DNA from: Macrophomina tecta
Taxonomy: Eukaryota > Ascomycota > Dothideomycetes > Botryosphaeriales > Botryosphaeriaceae
DNA: 64,000 bases
NCBI GenBank assembly: GCA_024180945.1
Contig: JAKSGN010000002.1
Location: 434,001-498,000, forward strand
Direction: 5' to 3'
Of this stretch, positions 56,039-64,000 are shown in pieces. The notes below the pieces were generated by a model. It saw only the letters and a program-made list of their open reading frames with translations. It was not told where the DNA came from and ran no database searches. The translations under genes and the position numbers were made by a program. Every line of letters begins with the position of its first letter. Position 1 is the first letter of the stretch.

Positions 56039-57080
56039 TCAAAGCTTCCAACGCTTTGCGATCTCAATTCCCTCGGCCAATGTGCCAACGCGTGCGTCAA
56101 TGGCATAGCCTTGCTGCTCGAGCGCGCGGCATTGCGTGTACAGCTCGGCGAGTGGAACGGTGAAGCACTCGATGAACTCGTTGTCCTCAAGCTCGGGTTT
56201 GGGGTTCGCGTTCTCCGGCTTGGTCATGTCCACGGTGACGTGAACCATGTTGAGGTTGGTGTTACAGAAGCCGGGGTCTACAAACGAAAACAAACACAGG
56301 ATCCGTGCTCAGCATTCAGTACGGGAGAGGGAGAGAGGAGAAGTAAATCATAAAAAAAAAAAAAAAAAAAAAGAGGGGGGGGGGGGGGGAGGGGAGAGGG
56401 GAGAGGGGAAGCTCACCATTCCACATGACGGGGCTGACGCCGAAGCCCTCCCTGACCACCTCGCCAACGTAGCCCGTCTCCTCCTTGAGCTCGCGCAGGG
56501 CGCACACCTCGGGCGACTCACCGGCGTCGATCAGGCCGGCGGGCACCTCGATGCAGACCTTGTCGACGGGCGGGCGGAACTGCTTCTGCAGCAGCAGCGA
56601 GGGCGGGGCGCCGGGCGTCTGGAGGATGGCGACGATGCCAACGCCGTCGATGAGGGAGCCCTGCGGGCGGGTCTGGCGCTCGGCAGATTCCCAGTCGCGG
56701 GTCTTGGAAAGCGGGTCCGTGTAGGTCGTTCTGTTGGTCGTGAAGGGAAAGTGATGTTAGAGGATGCTCTCCGGGGTTGATAGTGGGGCTGCCCGTTTTC
56801 GCTGTGGGGATAATTGGTTTGGGGAGAAATGCGGGCGATTGGAGTCTGGAGCTCTGAGATGGGGAGTGGGGAGTCTGGGGGCAGCGTACTTCACGAGGCG
56901 CACCCAACGGGCATCCTTCGGATCCTGTAAGGTGGAGCGTCGGTGGTTAGTGCGTGTATCAGTTTGCGTCGGCTTTGCTGCTGCTTGTTTGTCTCGAAGC
57001 GCGGAGTGCAGAGGCATTAGCGGCGGGGCATGACGTACGAGAGGCTCGGTCTTGAGTACCTTCGTGTCGGCGGCCGACAT
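56039..57080 (-). CDS. NUDIX hydrolase, ADP-ribose/ADP-sugar pyrophosphatase-like (YSA1/NUDT5 type)
   Basis: It is predicted to hydrolyse ADP-ribose or related nucleoside diphosphate sugars. Exons 57080-57039, 56924-56890, 56730-56417 and 56277-56039 join in phase to 209 residues. The N-terminal strand DPKDARWVRLVKTTYTDP and the aromatic-rich DWESAERQTRP match ADP-ribose pyrophosphatases. The full NUDIX box runs from Gly91 to Tyr113: GLIDAGESPE, then Arg105-Glu106 and Glu109-Glu110 in ALRELKEETGY, the Mg-binding glutamates. Downstream GVSPVMWNDPGFCNTNLNMV is also typical of the YSA1 group. The C-terminus is a helix ending EGIEIAKRWKL. Intron 3 (56416-56278) contains a 60-nt homopurine run on the + strand, so it is pyrimidine on the sense strand. 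The substrate is inferred from family resemblance only. Confidence 0.88.
56352..56411. repeat. 60-nt homopurine tract (A-run then G-run) in a NUDIX gene intron
   Basis: About 20 A residues are followed by a GA step and a run of about 14 G, then AG-rich sequence. On the gene's sense strand this is a long C/T tract just inside the intron donor. Confidence 0.9.
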
Positions 57081-59664
57081 TGTGGATGTAAGACGTGGGA
57101 TGAGGCGTGGATGTGGTTGGCTGTTTCGGGGAGTTGAGGTGTGAGAGGGAGAATTGGTGCAGGTGGCTCGCGGCCCCGCGAGTCAAGCAAAGCCGATGAC
57201 GCACTCTCGCTGTCGCTTCAGGGTCCAGCGCGCGGGCTCCCGGGCCGCCGCCAATGGCCACCGCAGGGGCACCTCCACCTATCCTGCACTTCTCGCCTCC
57301 GGAACACACCTCTTCTTCGCCCGCTTGCATCTCCGTTTCATCTGGGGCTGTGTCTTGAAAACTGAGTCCGTTGCGAAGGGCGGTGAGAGAATGGACGTCG
57401 CATCCGGCCATGCCGTGTCGACTGCCATCTCACTCTCTCTGACTTCTTTCCACCCACGCATGTGAGCCAGCAGACCGCCGCTTTGCCAGTCAATCAAATC
57501 ACTGTCCGTCCTTGCTTAACCGCCCGCGCACCATGTGCAACCCACTCATCTGGCAGCCCGCCACGCCGATCGATCTGGCCCAGGCAGAATCTATCGATGT
57601 GCTGCAGCTGATGATACCAACATCCGCCCGCCGCCGACTGGAGCCCACTCTCACTGATTGCGCAGGAGACATACATGCACGCCAACATAACCGTCTCCAT
57701 GCGAGACCATTCCTTGTTCATCTCCGACATGTTTGTCGCGAACCCTGCAGCCACCCGCTCCTCCTTTCGTCCGCGAGAAAGGCCAAAAGAGAAGGAAATT
57801 CGAAAAGAGATAAAAAAAAAAAAAAATTGGGGTGACAAACCAGAAGAGAGGGGACCGCGAATGGCGTCCAATTACCACATGCCACGGTCCTTTGCGGCTC
57901 AATCTGTGCGACTTATCTCAAGTTCCCTCCGCTAGCTGCACTAGCCACCACCAGAGAGGAAGAGTCGACGCACGGCGCCCACATCCACAAGATCGTTTGG
58001 ATCTTGATTTTTATATCTGTCTCCTTCTTTTTCAGAGTATACGTCCGCTCAGCGTCGTCTATTGGCTGCGTGAGTGGATGGGGCCACGACACTGGCTGGC
58101 AGGTGGGCCACGGGGAAACCACACATTCGAGGACGCACAGCGCCAGCGAATATGTGCGTGCGCATGTGTAAGAGAGAAACGGGCGATCCTTCTTTCTCGA
58201 GCGTGACCCGGTTTTGGCGGCGCATATAGTTGCGCACAAATATTCTTTGGAGTAGCACGGCCAGGTGAGACATGCAGGCCCTCTTTTTTGGCTTTTTTTT
58301 CCCCCCTAAGTCAATTCCTTTTTTGCCTTTTGTCGTTGTGTCGCCGCCTAGATGACGTGGTTCTTGGTCTCCCCCTGCGGTCGTCTCCACCTGTTCAACG
58401 CACTCTGAGGATCCTGGCTTCCGGATATGCGGGTTACGCGGTGCGTCGCACAGATCGAAGGATGTTGATGGATTGCCAGGGGTGTGTTAGCGCTTGAAGG
58501 GCGGGAAGAGGGGGGCGTGCGAGTGAGACCTCAGACTGGATGTGGCTGAACCGGGTGGAGGGTGCATGTGGGGCGTGGGAGGCTGAGTGCTGAGTGGTTG
58601 CGTGCGGGCGAGCATGCAATTCTAGGTGGGTTGTGCCGTGTGTATATGCGTGTGGGGGGGAGGGGGGGTTTTTGGGTGTGTCTGCGTCCCGGGTTTTGCC
58701 TTGGAACGGGGGTGGACGGCCGATCGTGTAGCTGTGGCTCGGGGAGACGCGGCTGCGGCGTCTAGAGATCTCAGGTTGCTGGGAAAAAGCAATTATGGGC
58801 TGAGTCCAGGCGGTCAGCGACGTCAAGGCTAGCCGAGCACGGCGTGCCTGCGGCCGACGTTGGCCGTGATGAAGGAGACTGAGCTCAATGCGGTAAGTGC
58901 GGATTCTCTGCCCCATTGATTGCTCCTGTCTCATAACAGGAGGTGGGCGGTGTTATCAAGAGGTCAACTTAGTCAGCAATACTTACGGCCTTGAAAGTAA
59001 TTGGACAGCGCTGGCTGTCAATTTCATCAGGAGGTGAGTGCATTGGTAAATCTCAGTATGAGCTGTGCCATGCTCTGTCCATCCCACCAGTGTTGGCAGG
59101 ATTGAACTGCATCTTTGCGCCTGAAATGAGCACACTACGCTTAATATGCGAACAGGTAAAAGATGTTCAATAGCGTGGAGCGGTAGTTCGGCCATTTCTG
59201 GAGCATGCAATCCAGTCACGTGAAATAAGTGTCGTTAGCCTCTTTCTGACTGCACTTTCGGACAGCTGTTCACACTTATCGAGCATGGTTCGACTGCTGC
59301 AGTTACTCTAGGAAACTCAGGTAATCCTCCCGCTTCTTCATATGGCGCAGGTCGCTTCCATCTTGGTTTTCCAGGGAGGTTTGAAGGCCAACATGCAGAT
59401 AACGTTCAAGGTTTACTACGCAACAGCCATGAATGCTATGCCCGGCAGCATCGCTGTCGCTTGCTCTTCCGTTGCCAATCCACGCTCACGATTCTGGAAC
59501 CAGCAGACGGCGGCGGAGTGGCAGATTCCTCCAGGCAGTAATGTAGCGAGAGCTTGATGACACATACCCCTGGATGACTCCTCCCCCCACCTATCAACGG
59601 CGACGCCAGGGCCATACTTTACGAGAAGTAATCTGGGCGTCCTCAGAATGACCGCATATGCCGC

Positions 59665-59952
59665 TCATCGTCTCTGGCACCGGTCTTGTATCTTCTTTAG
59701 GCTTTGCAGTCTTTCAAGCACGAACCTTGTCTTTACTGGTACCTTTTCTTCATTTTCAGTGGGCATCAGATGCTTCACCGAGCTGCGGACGTCATCCGCG
59801 AAATCCCATTCATTGATGGCCAAGCTTGGAGTTGAACTGACAGTGTACATGGCTGCTTCGGCGGCTGTAAATGACTCGCTGTAACTTAGTTCTGGATTGG
59901 ATAAGGGATCGCCTCTGTGTGAGTGCCTGTGAGTGTGGCCGAATGTGGGCAT
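59665..59952 (-). CDS. possible small ORF or exon, about 95 residues
   Basis: From the ATG at 59952 (MPTFGHTHRHSH) the frame reads through SYSESFTAAEAAMYTVSSTP, INEWDFADDVRSSVKHLM and ERLQSLKKIQDRCQRR, which has a protein-like balance of residues. It shows no domain or strong codon bias. It might be a terminal exon of a gene extending rightward. Confidence 0.25.
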   Translation of the reverse strand: MPTFGHTHRHSHRGDPLSNPELSYSESFTAAEAAMYTVSSTPSLAINEWDFADDVRSSVKHLMPTENEEKVPVKTRFVLERLQSLKKIQDRCQRR

Positions 59953-60168
59953 TCTGTTCCTTTTCATTTTTTATTTCCCATGCCTTGAGCGGATTGCGTT
60001 AGTTCTCGCGATCTGTCCAGCGACACTGAACGTGGAATTTGATTGTAGGAGGCAATTATACGGGTATATTCCCTTTCGAGCCTTTTGAAGTCCATAATGT
60101 AACTTGAATATGCAATACTGGTGTTACAGGTATGCTATGATGTTCTCTATCCATAACATGATACACTA

Positions 60169-60409
60169 TCAACAATAGAGTGAGCCAATATTCATGTTGA
60201 TGTTGATGCGCTTCTCTGTGCGATATAGTAAAACCTTAGTGGGCACGTCATAAAGCATACGTATTCTCAAACAATGCCTATATCCGATCCATTCCTTATC
60301 GCCCTCTCGGATACTGCGTAACTTGTCCTCACTGGCCCTCTGACTGCGAGAGGCAAACTTGTCCCGCTCCACGTAGGTTTTCACTCTTTCTCGTTCAAGT
60401 TCGGCCTGC
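60169..60409 (-). pseudogene. possible exon or gene remnant, charged helix
   Basis: After an AG at about 60410 the frame reads AELERERVKTYVERDKFASR and then a Ser/Asp/Lys-rich segment with EGDKEWIGYRHCLRIR, which looks like a charged helix. Just upstream, in another frame, RYYSYNGNEFCGIFLGR also looks coding. The two cannot be joined by a plausible intron, which suggests a frameshift or decay. No family is recognised. Confidence 0.25.
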
Positions 60410-61564
60410 CGAGGAAGATACCGCAGAACTCATTGCCATTGTAGGAGTAATACCGGAGAGACGAAAGAGCTTTCCGCATCTTCCGCGACAGGAGCGCAGC
60501 CTGCGCAGGTCAGCGAAAAGTCAGGGGGAAGGAGTCGGAGAGCCTGAGGATCTCCAAGTGACGAAGCGGCTGAGCAGGCCTGGGAAATACGCCCAAGGGC
60601 TTCGATGAGGTGCACCATGAGCCTGGCCTTGGAGAATTTGTGGCCGTGCCACCCACTACCGCGCTAGATGCGCAGCGTCCGGAGGATTTTATTCGGGGGG
60701 GAGGGGGAGAGAAGAGGAGGAGCAGGATTTCGATGGCTTCTCCACCTCCTTCCACTTGATCACCTTAGAGTGTTGACTTGGTTGACGGGGTTGATTGCGG
60801 CCAGCGTGACTGGGTTGAATTATAAGTGACTCATAGAATCGGGGCGATACAGTAATAGCACCTCTTCCACGATCAGTTTGGCGCGTTACGCATCGCTTAT
60901 CTATGTGCTATCTGGTCGTAACCACTTCGTCGGCTGAAAGATCATTTGTGGTTTGAACTGAAACTGGGTGATGCCAGCGACGAGATCGGGGCCGAGGGCC
61001 ATCGTCTTGAGGAAAGAGCGGTGTTGGCGGGTGATCAAAATTGTAGTTTCGGAAGAACTTCAATTGATTGACGCGGCACAGGCTGTGAACAAACCCTGCA
61101 GAGGCTCGCGAGGTCCGCACGCCTTTTGACGCGGTTGACTATCAGAAGTAGTAGGTCGTCGCGCGGCTAATTCAAAGAAAGTTCTTTGGTTGCGCGCGTA
61201 AGGAGCAATAATGGTGGGAAGTGACCACGTCGGGAATTTTTGTTAAGAGAGGCTGTGACCGGCGGGCACTGGGTGGCCTTAATAGGGCCATCGTAAAATC
61301 GGCTTTTCTTGGAGGATGAAGGGTACCTACAAACATCTTGATTCTTGACAATGGGCTGTTGAGGAGAAGGGAGGAGGTCAGTCTGGCGAGCTGGAGATAA
61401 CCATCGTTGGAGACGCTCATATGATATGGAAAGCTATGAACGGGCGCCGTGATTTTGGAAATTATGAGGTTACTGGGTAGTCAAAACCGGTATCAGGATT
61501 GGTAGAGCAATCTTCATCTATACTCATAAGGGCGTCCGCGAGAAGCTCATAGTAGCCATTTTGC

Positions 61565-62633
61565 TTAGTGCCAGAACTTCAGGGGTAAAGCCCGAGTCTT
61601 CGTCCAACCCGCATCCAAAGCCTCGACCACTTCTTCCGGGAGTGGACCCTGCTCCAGAGCCGCCAAGTTGTCTTCCAAGTGCTTCGGTCCGCTAGCGCCC
61701 ACAATGATGGCATCCCCGAGTTCCTTCTTCAATGCCGAATGGTGCGACAGCCACCTCAGAGCGCAGTCGGCCTCCGAGATACCGAACTTCTTAGCCACCG
61801 GCCTGAGCCCCTCCAAGGCCTCCCACATCGGGTCATTCCAGTAACGGCTGTGGTGCAGCTTGCCCTGCCACCTATTCACATCGAACCGCTCACCCTCTTG
61901 AAACTGCTTCTGGTCCTTCTGGTACCTGCTGGTCAAGAAGCCGCCCGCAAGCGGATTGAAGACGTACAGCGCCATGCCGTAGTAGCGCAGGCAGGGGATC
62001 AACTCGGCCTCGACCACGCGGTGGAAGGCGTTGTACAAGCCCTGGTACACGCTAGGCATGATCCACCCGTTCCTCTTGCAGATCTCACAGATCTGAGCCA
62101 CCTCCCACGCCTGGTAGTTGCTGATGCCCAGACGGTTGAAGTATCCTTCCTGGTGCAGCTTGTTTACCTCACGCAGCGTGTCCTCAAAAGGTAGGCTGCG
62201 GTCGGGGCCATGCAGGTACCACATGTCGATCTTGTCGGCCTTGAGGGCCTTCAGGCTGTCCAGCAGGCCACGGCGCAGGTCCTCGGGCGAGTGCGAGTAC
62301 TCCTCCTTGGACATGCCCTTGCCCTTGTTGGGGTAGAGCTTCGTCTCCATGACGATTCCGCGCTCCTGCCAGGAGGGTTGCAGCTGGCCGAGGTAGCCCT
62401 CGGACGTGCCTTGGCCGTAGACGCGGGCGGAGTCGACTTCGTTGTGGCCGTGCTTCTGGAGAATGTCGAGAAGGGCAGAGGTTTCCTCGAGCGTGTGGAC
62501 GCGGGTCATCTCAATTCCTGGAGCGGAGGTAAGCAATTTGCATCACTGGGGGATGGCTGTGGCGAGGCTTACCGGGGATGCCAATGGTCATGGCACCGAA
62601 GACAGCCTTCATGGCGGGCCTGCCTGCGCTCAT
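61565..62633 (-). CDS. aldo/keto reductase, AKR7 (aldehyde reductase)-like
   Basis: It is a predicted NADPH-dependent oxidoreductase that reduces aldehydes or ketones in the cytosol. Exons 62633-62573 and 62517-61565 join in phase to 337 residues, the usual size for the family. The N-terminus KAVFGAMTIGIPG is the first strand of the barrel. The catalytic tetrad is visible: Asp49 and Tyr54 in EVDSARVYGQG, Lys80 in METKLYPNKG and His123 in DMWYLHGPD. Further AKR7-like blocks are LGISNYQAWEVAQI, PSVYQGLYNAFHR, FNPLAGGFLTSRY and the cofactor-binding DAIIVGASGPKHLEDNL. No signal peptide or membrane segment is present. Substrate specificity cannot be read from the sequence, and no biosynthetic partner genes lie nearby. 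The 55-nt intron is canonical. Confidence 0.93.
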
Positions 62634-63833
62634 TCTAACGGCGTTCAAAGTATCTTACGTTCGAATTGTCGTGGGGAATTTTGTCGAAGTATAAATCTCT
62701 TCAAAAGAGAGTAAGACGACGGAAATTGTAGGATCGTAGACTGTTGGAAATGAATGCGTTTTTAAGTAATATTCAGAAATGATGACCGTGTTGGAGTACT
62801 TACGCTTAACTCCTTAACGCCGTCAAACAACCATCCCGGACCCACCTTGACATACAATGAGGACCACGGACTTAAGAGCGCTTAGGAGGTTTCTGATCAT
62901 AAAAGCCCTACTCCTCATACAAGAAGGGCAAGTTTTGGGGCCATCTACGTCGGCGACCTTTTGTCCGAAGATCACCCTCGGCCGACAGGACAGCTGCAAC
63001 ACCACGGACGCCTGTGCACAGACTTAGGAGCTCCAGAGTGGATAGTAGCGCGGGATAGCTGCGTCTATTCCCGAGGTTCCCCAACATGTAGGTGGAGGAA
63101 TCAGCTTTCAACTACCCATGTATAATGGCAGAGTAAATGGCCGGAAGGCTTTCACGCAGCTCTCTGGTACTACCGAAGAAGTGAACACGTTCTTGGAAAA
63201 AAATAGAAAAAGAAAAATATCACCTGATAGGCGTCAACCTGCCAAACAACATAACGTCGCAGAGATGGGGCACGTTGGAGGTACAAGACTTCTGCTGTCC
63301 GCGTCGGTCGCCACCCTCGTCAAAATCATGCATACCGGTCGGGTCGGCGTGTGTCAGGTCAACGGCGGTAGCTGAAGACTCGCCGGACCCAATCTGAGGA
63401 TTGACACCTCAAGAGAGATGCGTGGTGAACACTTGGCGAGCCTGGTCGGCCATGCTCGAATGCTTTATCGATACGACAGGGCTGAACGGAGATGCTCCCG
63501 GAACACGATTCGCCCGTCTGTAGCGTGACGTCAGCATCCAGGCCCAAATCAAGCTCACTGGCGACCGGCCGCGCCAAAAATCCTGGCAGCAGCCCATGCA
63601 GAAACCAGGGTGCTGCCAGGAGAGATGCCGCCTGAATCGCCAGGCCCAGCTTCGCTCCTCAAAATCCCACCAGGTCCCGCGTCGTGTGGGTACTCTTCGC
63701 GTGGTCTTGATTGTCTGCTCGTGTTTACCCCGCTAATCATTCGGCGATCGCCACACGCCCCAACGGCCGTTTCCGCGGATAGTTCACCTCCAGAAGCAGT
63801 TGGGAGACGAAAAGGGAATCCAAGCGACGAGCC
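62634..63833. promoter_or_regulatory. divergent intergenic region, aldo/keto reductase / Pmp3-like
   Basis: A 1.2-kb gap lies between divergent start codons, so it carries both promoters. An A-rich stretch is near 63197-63217. No specific element was recognised. Confidence 0.45.
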
Positions 63834-64000
63834 ATGGCCATCTGTTACCGCATCTTCATCACCCTGGCCAACATCTTCTTCCCCCCTCTCGCCGTCATCT
63901 TCCTGACCGGCTTCGGCATCGACACCCTGATCAACGCGTAAGTCCCCTCTCCCCAATCATCCCCGACCACGCGTCATCGAAGATCAGGAAACCCCTCTTC
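63834..64000 (+). CDS. Pmp3/UPF0057-family small membrane protein, 5' part only
   Basis: Pmp3-type proteins are about 50-100 residue plasma-membrane peptides with two helices that affect membrane potential and salt tolerance. The first exon (63834-63937) encodes MAICYRIFITLANIFFPPLA and then VIFLTGFGIDTLINA, which has the FPPLAV-G-G-D pattern diagnostic of the family's first helix and loop. A GTAAGT donor follows at 63938. The rest of the gene lies beyond the window, so the second helix and any C-terminal extension cannot be judged. The exon ends in phase 2. Confidence 0.85.

Larger units (their letters stand above)
57081..61564. other. 4.5-kb interval, no confident gene
   Basis: This interval lies between the NUDIX start and the aldo/keto reductase stop. 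It includes an A14 run near 57811-57824 and G-rich, possibly low-complexity sequence near 58500-58720. Coding-like fragments on the minus strand at 60169-60409 and 59665-59952 are given separately. The remaining frames appear random. Confidence 0.45.

Noticed and set aside
61565..62633. Aldo/keto reductase as part of a secondary-metabolite cluster
   Set aside because: Some AKR7-like enzymes occur in such clusters, but no polyketide synthase, peptide synthetase, P450, transporter or cluster regulator is adjacent.
1..64000. CRISPR arrays, insertion sequences, prophage or operons
   Set aside because: The window is eukaryotic (spliced genes). No regularly spaced direct repeats with unique spacers and no transposase or integrase frames were seen.

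Overview
This window is nuclear DNA of a filamentous ascomycete (Pezizomycotina; a dothideomycete is possible but not proven). The genes have short spliceosomal introns, mostly about 50-80 nt, with GT...AG ends and TGCTAAC-like branch sites. Housekeeping proteins match ascomycete families, and a velvet-domain regulator of the VelC type is present. All coding coordinates come from assembling exons by eye from splice signals, reading frame and remembered family motifs. No alignment was run.

Left part (1-12 kb): mitochondrial ribosomal protein uL14m (+), RNA polymerase II subunit Rpb9 (-), an AIM6-type phosphodiesterase-like membrane protein (-), the Pin1/Ess1 prolyl isomerase (+), a Ser/Pro/Thr-rich orphan (+), and the RNase P/MRP subunit Pop3 (-). 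Pop3 diverges from a very large ubiquitin hydrolase of the USP9X/USP34 type (12.6-20.5 kb, +).

Middle part (20-40.5 kb): an unrecognised ORF, a damaged-looking tRNA-Ala-like sequence, a membrane-anchored Ser/Pro-rich protein (+), squalene epoxidase Erg1 (+), a predicted small membrane protein whose second exon is a trinucleotide repeat (-), an orphan (-), SRP72 (-), TFIIE-alpha (-) and tRNA pseudouridine synthase Pus1 (+). TFIIE-alpha and Pus1 diverge from a 291-bp promoter.

Right part (40.5-64 kb): about 10.2 kb with no convincing gene lies upstream of velC (+). It is followed by CTP synthase (+), a NUDIX ADP-sugar hydrolase (-), an aldo/keto reductase (-) and the first exon of a Pmp3-like membrane peptide (+) that runs off the window.

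The genes serve core functions: transcription, RNA processing, translation, protein targeting, sterol and pyrimidine synthesis. I see no biosynthetic cluster, CRISPR array, transposase or virus. The most notable signals are: an AT...AC intron in CTP synthase where no AG acceptor is available; a 485-nt intron in rpb9 that stays open in frame and encodes an acidic peptide with two CxxC pairs; a family of three related 65-66 bp hairpin repeats, one inside the AIM6-like gene's intron; a tRNA-like gene with a displaced 5' half; and the long gene-free interval upstream of velC.
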